Shown: piece after piece, positions 41,957-51,107 of the stretch
Position numbering within the stretch: the first letter of the stretch is position 1
How the letters are laid out: each line of letters starts with the position of its first letter
DNA from: CAZDCD01 sp964503885
Lineage (GTDB): Bacteria > Bacteroidota > Bacteroidia > Bacteroidales > UBA10428
Length of the DNA stretch: 57,062 nucleotides
Assembly (NCBI GenBank): GCA_964503885.1
Contig: CAZDCD010000028.1
Location: 1-57,062 of the forward strand
Reading direction: 5' to 3'
The notes under the pieces: generated by a model
The model's input: only the letters and a program-made list of their open reading frames with translations
What the model was told of the DNA's origin: nothing
Databases searched by the model: none
Position numbers and translations under genes: made by a program

Positions 41957-44077
41957 ATGAAAAGAAACATTTTGATTTGGGTATTGTTCCTTCCAATACT
42001 TTTCGTATCATTTAACAGCAATAAAAAGATGGATGACAAAAATGTTTTACTGGCCGAATTTCAGACTCCACATAGTGTCGTTCCTTTTGACAGGATAACA
42101 TTCGAAGATTTTCAGCCTGCATTTGAAAAATCAATAGAAGAAGCCCGGCTGGAAATCGACAAAATTATAGGCAACCAGGAAGCCCCGGGTTTTGTAAATA
42201 CGGTTGAAGCCTTAGAATACAGCGGAAAAAAGTTAGACCGTGTCAGCAGTATATTCTTCAATTTAAATGAAGCCAATACAAGTGAAGAAATGCAGCTGCT
42301 TGCCCAGGAAATTTCTCCCATGCTCACCGAATTTGTAAATGACATTTACCTGAATGAAAAGTTATTTGCAAAGGTTAAATCGGTATATGAAAAAAAGGAA
42401 AGCCTTGGACTGAACAGTGAACAGAGGATGCTGCTTGACAAGCAATATAAAAATTTTGTCAGGAGCGGAGCCAACTTAAGCGATGAGAACAAGGAGAAAT
42501 TCAGGAAGATCACCACTGAACTTTCATTGCTGACACTTAAGTTCGGAGATAATGTGCTTACCGAAACAAATGCTTTTGAGCTTCAGATTACGGATGAAAA
42601 GGATCTTGCAGGTTTGCCTGCACATATTGTTGAAACTGCAGCACAAGCGGCAAAGGCAAAGAACAAAGAAGGTTGGATATTTACTTTGCACTATCCCAGT
42701 TATGTACCCTTTATGCAATATGCCGAAAACCAGGATCTGCGGGAAAAAATGTATAAAGCTTTCAATTCTAAAGCGTATCATGGGAACGATAACGACAACA
42801 GGGAAATCATCAAAAAGATTGTATTGCATCGTTTGCAGCTCGCGAATCTTTTGGGTTATAAGACCTATGCCGACTATGTACTGGAAAACCGTATGGCAGA
42901 GACCCCTGAAAAAGTTGAAAAGTTTCTGAATGAAATGATTGAAGCCTCGATGCCCTTCGCAAAACAGGATTATGAAGAAGTGCAACAATTTGCACAGAAG
43001 ACCGAACCCGGTATCCAACTGCAGAGATGGGACTGGGCATTTTATTCCGAGAAGCTCAAAATGCAGAAGTTCAATATCGACGATGAAATGACCAGACCTT
43101 ACTTCAGGCTTGAAAATGTGCAGAAAGGGATCTTCGAACTTGCGAATATGCTGTATGGCATTACCTTTAAAGAAAACGAGGCAATCCCAACCTATCATAA
43201 GGATGTTAAGGCCTATGAAGTATTTGATGACGACGGAAGATTTCTGGCCGTACTTTACCTGGATTTCTTCCCCCGTGAAAGCAAACAGGGAGGTGCATGG
43301 GCGACAAGTTTTATCAATCAGCACAGAGAAAACGGAGTTGATATAAGACCGCAGGTGTCGCTGGTATTCAATTTTACCAAACCTTCAGAAACAAGACCTT
43401 CATTGCTTACTTACGATCAGGTTACAACCTTTCTGCACGAATTTGGACATTCACTGCATTATATCCTTACCGACTGTACTTACGGCAGTCTTTCAGGAAC
43501 TAATGTATACTGGGATTTCGTGGAGCTTCCTTCACAGATCATGGAGAACTGGGCACAACAAAGGGAATGGCTTGACAGGGTGGCTGTTCATTACGAAACG
43601 GGAGAAAAGATACCCGACAGTTTACTGAACAATATCGTAACCAGCAGCAATTTTCAGTCGGGATACTCTTTCATAAGACAGCTTAGTTTGGGGTTGAACG
43701 ATATGGCATGGCATTCGATTACCACTGAGGTGGAGATTCCGGTACAGGACTTCGAGAAAAAGGCCATCGCGTCCATTGAACTATTTCCGGTCGTTGAAGG
43801 TTGTATGCTGAGCACACAGTTCTCCCATATATTTTCAGGAGGTTATGGTGCCGGATATTATAGCTACAAGTGGGCCGAAGTGCTCGATGCCGATGCTTTT
43901 TCGGTGTTTAAGCAAAACGGAATTTTTGACAGGGCCACAGCACAGTCATTCAGGGAAAATATTTTATCCAAAGGGGGAACGGCACATCCCATGGAGCTTT
44001 ATAAGAAATTCAGGGGACAGGAGCCTTCGATTGAACCTTTGCTTGAGCGAAGCGGCCTGATTAAACAATCCGAATAG
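41957..44077 (+). CDS. M3 family metallopeptidase (peptidyl-dipeptidase Dcp type)
   Basis: A 706-residue zinc oligopeptidase. The N-terminus has a probable signal peptide (KRNILIWVLFLPILFVSF), suggesting a periplasmic location. The zinc motif HEFGH is at about residue 493 in TFLHEFGHSLHYIL, with the downstream glutamate ligand in the WDFVELPSQIMENW block. The C-terminal GGYGAGYYSYKWAEVLDADAF motif, typical of M3A enzymes, positions substrate via its tyrosines. Family members trim dipeptides from the C-termini of short peptides. It is divergent from the EamA gene across 153 bases and convergent with the M14 gene. Confidence 0.94.
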   Translation: MKRNILIWVLFLPILFVSFNSNKKMDDKNVLLAEFQTPHSVVPFDRITFEDFQPAFEKSIEEARLEIDKIIGNQEAPGFVNTVEALEYSGKKLDRVSSIFFNLNEANTSEEMQLLAQEISPMLTEFVNDIYLNEKLFAKVKSVYEKKESLGLNSEQRMLLDKQYKNFVRSGANLSDENKEKFRKITTELSLLTLKFGDNVLTETNAFELQITDEKDLAGLPAHIVETAAQAAKAKNKEGWIFTLHYPSYVPFMQYAENQDLREKMYKAFNSKAYHGNDNDNREIIKKIVLHRLQLANLLGYKTYADYVLENRMAETPEKVEKFLNEMIEASMPFAKQDYEEVQQFAQKTEPGIQLQRWDWAFYSEKLKMQKFNIDDEMTRPYFRLENVQKGIFELANMLYGITFKENEAIPTYHKDVKAYEVFDDDGRFLAVLYLDFFPRESKQGGAWATSFINQHRENGVDIRPQVSLVFNFTKPSETRPSLLTYDQVTTFLHEFGHSLHYILTDCTYGSLSGTNVYWDFVELPSQIMENWAQQREWLDRVAVHYETGEKIPDSLLNNIVTSSNFQSGYSFIRQLSLGLNDMAWHSITTEVEIPVQDFEKKAIASIELFPVVEGCMLSTQFSHIFSGGYGAGYYSYKWAEVLDADAFSVFKQNGIFDRATAQSFRENILSKGGTAHPMELYKKFRGQEPSIEPLLERSGLIKQSE

Positions 44078-44152
44078 TCTGTTTTATGAATACCTTCTGC
44101 AGAAAAGGACGGTCTTCGGCAGGGGTTATCTAGGATGATAACTTCCGTGCAA

Positions 44153-45835
44153 TTAGGGCGGCGGTATTTTTACGATCCGGAAATTTCTCTTCGATCCGTT
44201 ACCTGTTACCCGCAGGGTATATATACCATTTTGCAGGTTCCACAGATCAACCTGAATGACCTCAGGATGTGGGTTCTCCTGTATTCTCTCAAACACCAGT
44301 CTTCCGCTCATATCAAATACTTCAAGCCGCAGCAGATCTGAAATGGTGTCGTTAAGCTGCAGATAAAGTCTGCCGGTGAACGGATTCGGGTAAAGATGCA
44401 GGTTATCTGATAAGGGATCGAGACGAATGTCAAGTTCTTTTCTTGTTTCCGGAAATACTTCAGCCGTAAGAACTTTGGAATAATAGTCGGGAGCAGTTGC
44501 GACCAGCGTATAGGTGCCAGGATCGATAAACCTGTAATATGATCCGTTCTGAGGGTCGGAATACACAAACGAATTATCCTGGTCGTGATTACTTATAAAA
44601 ACCTGTGCCTTCAAAGGTTCCGAAGTTTCCGAATCACGAATTGTTCCTCCGATGCCGTATAAACAATTGAATATGTATTGAATGAACGATTCGCGGTTAG
44701 ATTCCCACAATTGCTCCAGAGCAATTCCAAAAGGTGTTTTGATGTGCGACAGTTCAATTGTAACCTCCCTCGAATGAAGAAAATAGTTTACGTAATCCTG
44801 CCTTCCTCCGGTAATTCTGTACCAGTCGTAACCGTTTGTAATTCCGTCGTTCAGGTCTCTCATATAATCGTCATTACTGTATTTATGAACAGTATCGGTA
44901 TAGTGCCGCGAAATATCCATATACCATGTGTCATCAGGATGTCTTCTCGCCCAGGTGTCCCACGGATAATTAACTACCTCGGCGCCATCATGGAAATTGG
45001 CTGATAACACAAACCTGTGTTCCGACATAAATTCCATCATTGCCTGCGTTTCAGGTTGCCATGGGTTTCCGTCGGGGTGATCACCTTCATCAGGATCCGG
45101 AAAATTCCTGTTCAGGTCGACATTATTCAGGTTGAATCGTTTGGCACCGGCAACTGTATTGTCGCCGGTAAAATATAATCCGTCGGGATTCGCCAACGGA
45201 TTGATATACAGTTCAACCCGGTCAAGAAGGTATTTTATATGTTCATTAGCATGGTATTGTGAAAGAAGATAACTGGTCAGCCGCAGCATCAGCACAAATC
45301 CCGAACCTTCATCACCATGTATCGTAGAGGTTAAGAATACTCCGGGTTCATCCTCATGAAGCCCGGCATGATCTGAGACTTTTACGGCCAGGATCTTCTT
45401 CCCTCCGACACTCGTGCCGATCTCCGCCAGCCGGCATAAAGCCGGATATTTAAGCACAAAACTATCCATAATGCTCAGATACTCATTGTACGACGGGTAA
45501 TCCTGCCAGTTTTCACCTGATGACTTCTTCTCACGTTCCTTTATGCCCCGGAGTGAAGGAGGTATTAATACAGTATATGGAATTTCTGTTTCCAAAAATG
45601 CATGGAATTGCAATTCATTGGAATATGCATAGATACTATCGTTCTTCAAGTTGTCAACTGATACAAGGTGAGATATAAAATCAAGGGAGTAACCAATATT
45701 TGCAGGAAATGAAAAAAAGACCTCGCCCCTTTCTTTCAGGATCAGGTATGCTTTTTTCTGATCTCCGGAATCCTGCGGTAAACATGTCAGGCAATTACAG
45801 TAAATCAGGATAACCGCAGAGAAAAAAATCAGCAA
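44153..45835 (-). CDS. M14 zinc carboxypeptidase with regulatory-like and T9SS sorting domains
   Basis: A secreted metallocarboxypeptidase. I place the start at TTG 45835 (560 aa): it opens a signal peptide (LIFFSAVILIYCNC) and avoids overlap with ychF. The frame stays open to 45982 but that stretch lies inside ychF and codes no sensible N-terminus. The catalytic domain (about 80-385) has zinc ligands H and E in TSTIHGDEGSG (near 171), H in SANFHDGAEVVNYPWD (near 283) and the catalytic glutamate in TIELSHIKTPFG (near 361). A CarboxypepD_reg-like beta domain follows (about 395-470), then a T9SS sorting domain (LHLYPNPFTGRLYLQL, about 478-560). Catalytic residues are complete. Confidence 0.88.
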   Translation of the reverse strand: MLIFFSAVILIYCNCLTCLPQDSGDQKKAYLILKERGEVFFSFPANIGYSLDFISHLVSVDNLKNDSIYAYSNELQFHAFLETEIPYTVLIPPSLRGIKEREKKSSGENWQDYPSYNEYLSIMDSFVLKYPALCRLAEIGTSVGGKKILAVKVSDHAGLHEDEPGVFLTSTIHGDEGSGFVLMLRLTSYLLSQYHANEHIKYLLDRVELYINPLANPDGLYFTGDNTVAGAKRFNLNNVDLNRNFPDPDEGDHPDGNPWQPETQAMMEFMSEHRFVLSANFHDGAEVVNYPWDTWARRHPDDTWYMDISRHYTDTVHKYSNDDYMRDLNDGITNGYDWYRITGGRQDYVNYFLHSREVTIELSHIKTPFGIALEQLWESNRESFIQYIFNCLYGIGGTIRDSETSEPLKAQVFISNHDQDNSFVYSDPQNGSYYRFIDPGTYTLVATAPDYYSKVLTAEVFPETRKELDIRLDPLSDNLHLYPNPFTGRLYLQLNDTISDLLRLEVFDMSGRLVFERIQENPHPEVIQVDLWNLQNGIYTLRVTGNGSKRNFRIVKIPPP

Positions 45836-45917
45836 TTTACAGCGGCGCCGTATATTGAATGTTGTGATGTTACTGAAATTTAACAACAGATCAGATAAAA
45901 AACGGTTGTGTAACCCA

Positions 45918-47015
45918 TTAAACGTTAAAACGGACATGCAGGATATCACCGTCTTCGACAATATAGTTCTTACCTTCCACATGAAATTTACCTGCCTCCT
46001 TCACTTTATGCTCGGAACCAAGCTGAACAAAATCGGTATACTTCATGACTTCAGCCCTTATGAAACCACGTTCAAGATCACTGTGTATGGCGCCTGCAGC
46101 CTGTTGTGCATTCATTCCCTTATGTATGGTCCATGCCCTGATCTCTTTGGGACCCACTGTGAAAAAAGAGATCAGGTTTAGCATGGCATAGGCATCCCTG
46201 ATGAGCTTGTTGACTCCCGGTTCTGTCAGCCCTGCATCTTCAAGGAATATCCTTCTGTCGTTTTCATCCTCAAGCTCGGCGATTTCAGACTCCAGCTTAC
46301 CGGCTATAACAAGCATCCGGGCATTTTTATTCTCCAGTGTCTTTTTTACATTTTCCACGTATGCGTTACCTTTTACAGCTGATGCATCATCTACGTTACA
46401 GACATATAAAACCGGTTTCACCGTGAGCAGGAAAAGATCCTCAATTTGCTTCTCTGCTTCCTCACCCATTCCAACATCGCGCAAATTCCTGAAATTTTCA
46501 AGCTCGTCCCTTATGGCTGAAAGGATCTCTGCAGCTCTTTTTGAATCCTTATCCCCTACCCTTGCTGCTTTGTCGACCCGCTGCAGTTTCTTATCCACCG
46601 ATTCCAGGTCTTTGACCTGCAATTCAAGATCGAGGGTCTCAATATCTCTTACCGGGTTCACCGAACCATCGATATGAGGAAGATTTTCATCGTCGAAACA
46701 ACGCAGGACATGAATAAGGGCATCGGTATTGCGAATGTCACCCAGAAACTTATTGCCAACTCCCTCACCCTTATTTGAACCTTTGGCCAAACCGGGGATA
46801 TCAACTATTTCAACAGTTGCAGGCACAATTTTTTCTGTTTCCTGGTACTTTTCAAGTTCTTTAAGTCTTGGATCGGGAACATGAATAGTGCCGATATTCG
46901 ATTTGAGCGAGCTGAACGCATAACTGCTGGTCTCACCTTTGGTGGTCGACATGCAATTGAACAACGATGTTTTGCCCACATTAGCCAGGCCGATTATCCC
47001 GCATTTTAAAGCCAT
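45918..47015 (-). CDS. ychF: Redox-regulated ATPase YchF (Obg-family)
   Basis: A 365-residue P-loop ATPase. I start at ATG 47015 (MALKCGIIGLANVGKTSLFN), the usual family N-terminus; an upstream ATG at 47036 lies at or before the predicted transcription start. The P-loop is GLANVGKTS, G3 is DIPGLAKGSNKGEGVGN, and the ATP-preferring NVDD replaces the GTPase NKxD. A helical arm (about 130-200) and a C-terminal TGS domain (TDFVQLGSEHKVKEAGKFHVEG...VEDGDILHVRFNV) complete the fold. Members bind the ribosome and affect the oxidative stress response. Slightly unusual is LANVGKTS where PNVGKST is most common. Confidence 0.94.
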   Translation of the reverse strand: MALKCGIIGLANVGKTSLFNCMSTTKGETSSYAFSSLKSNIGTIHVPDPRLKELEKYQETEKIVPATVEIVDIPGLAKGSNKGEGVGNKFLGDIRNTDALIHVLRCFDDENLPHIDGSVNPVRDIETLDLELQVKDLESVDKKLQRVDKAARVGDKDSKRAAEILSAIRDELENFRNLRDVGMGEEAEKQIEDLFLLTVKPVLYVCNVDDASAVKGNAYVENVKKTLENKNARMLVIAGKLESEIAELEDENDRRIFLEDAGLTEPGVNKLIRDAYAMLNLISFFTVGPKEIRAWTIHKGMNAQQAAGAIHSDLERGFIRAEVMKYTDFVQLGSEHKVKEAGKFHVEGKNYIVEDGDILHVRFNV

Positions 47016-47033
47016 GTTCTTTAATTTTGGTGA

Positions 47034-47065
47034 CAAAAATAGCCCTTATTCCATCGTTTTTCAAA
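47034..47065 (-). promoter_or_regulatory. Promoter of ychF (consensus)
   Basis: On the minus strand, TTTG (47065-47062), a 20-base spacer and TATTTTTG (47041-47034) form a perfect Bacteroidota promoter. The start site would fall only about a dozen bases before the ATG at 47015, supporting that start codon. Confidence 0.7.
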
Positions 47066-47146
47066 AGAGTGTTCTTAAAAAAAATTCAGAAACCATAATT
47101 TAATGGGTAGATGATGCTTTAATTTGAGCATTTAAGAAATTTCACT

Positions 47147-47177
47147 TTTGTTTCCTTCGGCAGACTTGTTATCTTTG
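47147..47177 (+). promoter_or_regulatory. Promoter of transketolase (consensus)
   Basis: TTTG (47147-47150), a 19-base spacer and TATCTTTG (47170-47177) match TTTG-N19-TAnnTTTG exactly. It gives a 5' leader of roughly 50 bases before the ATG at 47233. Confidence 0.75.
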
Positions 47178-47232
47178 CACTTTTGGTTAAAGTTGCAAGA
47201 AACAGGTAAACATTACAAAACCAACTCATCAG

Positions 47233-49284
47233 ATGAACAAAGAATTGATCAATAAAGCGGCAGACAATATACGGATATTATCGGCCGCAATGGTAGAAAA
47301 AGCCAAATCGGGACATCCCGGAGGAGCAATGGGTGGCGCCGATTACATCAATATCTTATACAGCGATTTCCTGAACTGGGATCCCGAAGACATGACCTGG
47401 AAAAACCGCGACAGGTTTTTTCTCGATCCCGGGCATATGTCACCCATGCTGTATTCTGTACTGACCCTTACCGGGAATTTTTCCCTCGATGATATTAAAG
47501 GTTTCCGTCAATGGGGAAGTCCCACTCCCGGACATCCGGAGAAAGATGTGGAGCGTGGTATTGAAAATACTTCCGGTCCCCTCGGACAGGGCCACACAAT
47601 GGCCGTTGGCGCTGCAATAGCCGAAAGGTTTCTTACCGCAAGGTTCGGTGACTGGATGGAACATAAAATATATACGTATATTTCTGACGGAGGCGTTCAG
47701 GAGGAAATTTCACAGGCTGCCGGCCGCATAGCAGGCCACCTCGGACTTGCAAACCTCATTATGTTTTACGATTCAAACGATATACAGCTCTCCACCGAGA
47801 CCAGTGTCGTGACTAGTGAAGATACAGCCATGAAGTATAAAGCCTGGGGATGGAATGTAATTTCGATCAACGGGAATGACCAGGATGCAATAAGAAAAGC
47901 GCTTCAGGATGCAGGTAAAGAAAAGACCAGACCCACATTGATCATAGGTAAAACAACTATGGGAAAGGGCGCATTGGATGCCGAAGGAAAGTCGTTTGAA
48001 CGGAAAACATCTACTCATGGCATGCCTCTTGGAGAAGCTGGCGCGTCTTTCGAGAAATCCATTGCCAATCTGGGAGGCGACCCGGACAATCCTTTCGTGA
48101 TCTTTCCCGAGGTCAGGGAATTCTACAGCGATGTGCTGAAGAAAAAATCTGCACAGGCGAGGGTCAAAAAAGATGCTGAAGCAGCATGGGCAAAAAAAAA
48201 TCCGGAGCTCTCGGCAAAACTCGGGCAGTTTTTCTCTGGTAAACCCCCTGCTGTTGATTTTGATCAGATCGTTCAGAAAGAAGACACTGCGACCAGGGCT
48301 GCATCAAGTACCGTTCTCGTATATTTTGCAAAACACGTGGAGAACATGATCGTGGCTTCGGCTGACCTTTCCAATAGTGATAAGACCGACGGTTTTCTGA
48401 AAAATTCAGCACCTTTTAAGAGAGGAGATTTTTCAGGGGCTTTTCTTCAGGTAGGTGTCTCTGAATTAACCATGGCTGCTCTGGCAAATGGAATGGCCCT
48501 CCACGGGGGAGTAATCCCGGTATGCGGAACTTTCTTCGTGTTTTCTGATTATATGAAACCAGCCATCAGGTTGACCGCACTTATGCAACTACCCGTGAAA
48601 TTCATATGGACCCATGATGCATTCCGCGTTGGCGAAGACGGCCCGACACATCAGCCGGTTGAACAGGAAGCCCAGATACGGTTGCTTGAACACCTGAAAA
48701 ACCATTCAGGCGAAAACAGTTTCCTTGCATTGCGGCCCGCAGACTGCCACGAAACAACAGTTGCCTGGAAGATGGCCCTGGAGAACACCAAAACCCCGAC
48801 CGGCCTGATATTGTCGAGACAGAACATCACAACACTCCCTGCCAGGGAAGGATCTGCAAGACAGAAAGATGCATATAATGCACTAAAAGGAGCCTATATT
48901 GTCCAGGAAAGCAAGGGTACACCGGATATAGTGCTTGTTGCAAACGGCTCGGAGGTATCCACTATGGTCGCAGGTGCGGAAAAACTTAGGAATGAAAAAG
49001 GACTAAAGGTTCAGGTAGTATCTGCTATTTCCGAAGGCCTGTTCAGAAAGCAAGACAAAAACTACCAGGATAAAGTATTGCCGCCGGAACTACCATGCAT
49101 GGGACTTACTGCAGGATTACCAGTCACTCTTATGGGCCTCGCCGGGCCAAAAGGAAAGGTAGTGGGTATGGATCATTTCGGATACTCAGCTCCCTACAAA
49201 GTTCTAGATGAAAAGCTGGGTTTTACGGCCGATAATGTATATAATAAGGCATTGGAATACCTTAAAGAATATAAACAACAATGA
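47233..49284 (+). CDS. tkt: Transketolase
   Basis: A 683-residue thiamine-diphosphate enzyme of the pentose phosphate pathway, moving two-carbon units between sugar phosphates. The N-terminal cofactor domain has KSGHPGGAMGGADY, GPLGQGHTMAVGAAIAER and the TPP/Mg region YISDGGVQEEISQAAGRIAGHLGLANLIMFYDSNDIQ. The middle pyrimidine domain has QVGVSELTMAALANGMALHGG with the activating glutamate, and THDAFRVGEDGPTHQPVEQ. The C-terminal domain ends GFTADNVYNKALEYLKEY. The motif reads SDGGVQEE where GDGC(L/M)EGI is usual, a variant also seen in some anaerobes. Its stop codon lies inside a heptanucleotide tandem array. Confidence 0.95.
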   Translation: MNKELINKAADNIRILSAAMVEKAKSGHPGGAMGGADYINILYSDFLNWDPEDMTWKNRDRFFLDPGHMSPMLYSVLTLTGNFSLDDIKGFRQWGSPTPGHPEKDVERGIENTSGPLGQGHTMAVGAAIAERFLTARFGDWMEHKIYTYISDGGVQEEISQAAGRIAGHLGLANLIMFYDSNDIQLSTETSVVTSEDTAMKYKAWGWNVISINGNDQDAIRKALQDAGKEKTRPTLIIGKTTMGKGALDAEGKSFERKTSTHGMPLGEAGASFEKSIANLGGDPDNPFVIFPEVREFYSDVLKKKSAQARVKKDAEAAWAKKNPELSAKLGQFFSGKPPAVDFDQIVQKEDTATRAASSTVLVYFAKHVENMIVASADLSNSDKTDGFLKNSAPFKRGDFSGAFLQVGVSELTMAALANGMALHGGVIPVCGTFFVFSDYMKPAIRLTALMQLPVKFIWTHDAFRVGEDGPTHQPVEQEAQIRLLEHLKNHSGENSFLALRPADCHETTVAWKMALENTKTPTGLILSRQNITTLPAREGSARQKDAYNALKGAYIVQESKGTPDIVLVANGSEVSTMVAGAEKLRNEKGLKVQVVSAISEGLFRKQDKNYQDKVLPPELPCMGLTAGLPVTLMGLAGPKGKVVGMDHFGYSAPYKVLDEKLGFTADNVYNKALEYLKEYKQQ

Positions 49285-49305
49285 ACAATGAACAATGAGC
49301 AATGC
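49278..49305 (+). repeat. Heptanucleotide tandem array (ACAATGA) at the transketolase stop
   Basis: ACAATGA repeats three times (49278-49298), followed by the variant GCAATGC. The first unit contains the TGA stop of tkt. The period is 7 bases, as in the arrays near 22371-22422. Confidence 0.7.
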
Positions 49306-49395
49306 AATTTGTATTTTGGAATTTCATAAAAGATCATTTCATCTGCCCTCACTTTCAAAATTCTGATCCCAAAACATAATATTCCCCTCCCGATT

Positions 49396-49428
49396 TTTGT
49401 TATTAACCGGTGTGGATTACTTTATTTG
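49396..49428 (+). promoter_or_regulatory. Candidate promoter of the VWA gene
   Basis: TTTG (49396-49399), a 21-base spacer and TTTATTTG (49421-49428) match the Bacteroidota promoter with one mismatch in the -7 element. The start codon is at 49485. Confidence 0.45.
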
Positions 49429-49484
49429 AAATATACCTGTCGATTGGGTTATATTTATAAGGATTTTGAAATAACTATTTCACT

Positions 49485-50876
49485 ATGAGTTCAACATTAC
49501 ACAGATCATTACTCTTTACGGCCGGTTTACTCATGATTGCACAGTTGAGCGCTCAGGATAAACTCAAATACGTCCCGCCTGATACCCGTATTCTATTCAT
49601 CTTCGACGCTTCACAGAGTATGAATGGCTACTGGCAGAAAAACCGCAAGATAGATATTGCCGAAAAGGTATTGATCCATATAATTGACAGTCTTGAAGGG
49701 CTCAGCAACGTGAAAATGGCATTGCGGTTATATGGCCACCAGAGTCCTGTACCTCCGCAGGACTGCAATGACACTAAGCTCGAGGTACCCTTTAGTGAAA
49801 ACAATGCGGGAAAGATTCGGCAGAAGCTCAGGTATATTGTTCCGAAAGGAACAACACCTATTGCCCATTCGCTTGAACTGGGAGCTAAAGATTTTCCTCC
49901 TGATTGCGATAACTGCAGGAACATCATCATCCTCATAACCGACGGGATAGAAGCATGCGACGGGGATCCTTGTGAAGTATCCTATGAGCTCCAGAAACAA
50001 GGCATTGTTCTCAAACCGTTTGTGATCGGTATCGGAATTGATGAGAACTTCAAAGAAACATTCGATTGCATTGGCCATTACTACAATGCCATAGAAGAAG
50101 AGAAATTCAGTGAAGTCATGGAAGTGGTTATTTCCCAGGCACTGAATGCGACCACAGCACAGGTTAATTTGCTCGATATTAACGGCAATCCTACTGAGAC
50201 CAATGTGAACATGACCTTCTACGATCATTTCTCGGGAAAGATCATGTACAACTTTATCCATACCATGAACCACAGGGGAAAACCCGATACACTGATCCTC
50301 GATCATCTTGTGACCTATGACATGCGGGTGCATACTTTACCTCCGGTAGATGTGAAGAACATCAAGCTCACCGTTGGAAAACATACGGTGATAGCGGCAG
50401 ATGTTCCCCAGGGAACGTTAATGGTGGTTACAAAAGACGGGCATCAGTATCGTGACCAGCAGTTTATCGTCAGACAGGCCGGGGCGATGAATACCCTGAA
50501 TATCCAGAGACTGTATGAAGAAGAAAAATACCTTGTAGGGAAATATGACCTTGAGATACCTGTATTACCAAGGATCTATTTAAAAGATGTGAAGATCAGC
50601 CAGAATTATACAACCACAATTGAGATCCCGAGACCGGGTATCCTTACTCTTGTTAAATCATCTAACGGGTTTGGCAGTATTTACCTGCTGAAATCGAATA
50701 AGGAAGAAGAATGGATATGCAATATCAACCCCAAGATAAAAATTGAATCGATTGTTCTTCAGCCCGGAAAATACCGGGTTGTCTACAGGGCACAGAATGC
50801 AAAACAGACGTTATATACTATTAACAAAACAGTTGAAATATTATCGGGAGGTTCGGAACCCGTGCAATTATATTGA
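49485..50876 (+). CDS. Secreted von Willebrand factor type A domain protein
   Basis: A 463-residue exported protein (signal peptide about 1-23, ending LSAQ). The VWA domain (about 35-220) has a complete metal-ion-dependent adhesion site: DASQS near residue 42, threonine in PKGTTPIAHSLELGAKDF near 121 and aspartate in IILITDGIEACDGDPC near 152, with the extra cysteines suggesting disulfides. The remainder (about 225-463) is beta-rich with three similar segments (VNLLDINGNPTETNVNMTFYD, VHTLPPVDVKNIKLTVGKH, LEIPVLPRIYLKDVKISQN), perhaps immunoglobulin-like repeats. No sorting domain is seen. The role is unknown. The gene may be followed by a 27-codon frame overlapping its stop. Confidence 0.85.
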   Translation: MSSTLHRSLLFTAGLLMIAQLSAQDKLKYVPPDTRILFIFDASQSMNGYWQKNRKIDIAEKVLIHIIDSLEGLSNVKMALRLYGHQSPVPPQDCNDTKLEVPFSENNAGKIRQKLRYIVPKGTTPIAHSLELGAKDFPPDCDNCRNIIILITDGIEACDGDPCEVSYELQKQGIVLKPFVIGIGIDENFKETFDCIGHYYNAIEEEKFSEVMEVVISQALNATTAQVNLLDINGNPTETNVNMTFYDHFSGKIMYNFIHTMNHRGKPDTLILDHLVTYDMRVHTLPPVDVKNIKLTVGKHTVIAADVPQGTLMVVTKDGHQYRDQQFIVRQAGAMNTLNIQRLYEEEKYLVGKYDLEIPVLPRIYLKDVKISQNYTTTIEIPRPGILTLVKSSNGFGSIYLLKSNKEEEWICNINPKIKIESIVLQPGKYRVVYRAQNAKQTLYTINKTVEILSGGSEPVQLY

Positions 50877-50959
50877 TGAAGCCAAAGGACCGATACGATC
50901 AGGCGATTGATTTCCTGTATCAGAGTAAAGATATGGATGAGTCAGAAACAAGTCGTTAA
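50876..50959 (+). CDS. Possible 27-codon ORF coupled to the VWA gene
   Basis: The VWA stop TGA overlaps an ATG by one base (TGATG), a classical coupling signal. The frame encodes 27 residues beginning MKPKDRYDQAIDFLYQSKDM and then stops. Composition looks protein-like (charged, amphipathic), but no family is recognised. It may be a functional micropeptide, the remnant of a longer downstream gene, or chance. Confidence 0.25.
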   Translation: MKPKDRYDQAIDFLYQSKDMDESETSR

Positions 50960-51107
50960 GTAAGAAATGAAGAAAACTGTAAACTATCGAATATGCCCAT
51001 AGTGCATCCGTATATTTACCTAATCACTTAATCACTTTATTATATGTCATTAAACCATTCCCTATTTAAATTGTCTAAGGGGTAAACAGGGCGTTTTCAA
51101 ACTGTAT

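Noticed and set aside
42524..43324. 266-codon minus-strand frame opposite the M3 peptidase
   Set aside because: Long but antisense to conserved coding sequence; Cys/His/Ile/Phe-rich text typical of shadow frames and no recognisable domain.
46201..46677. 158-codon Ser/Phe-rich frame on the plus strand within ychF
   Set aside because: The serine-rich composition mirrors the acidic codons of ychF on the other strand; there is no independent support.
49728..50333. 201-codon minus-strand frame opposite the VWA gene
   Set aside because: It overlaps the VWA adhesion-site region, which is clearly the real coding strand.
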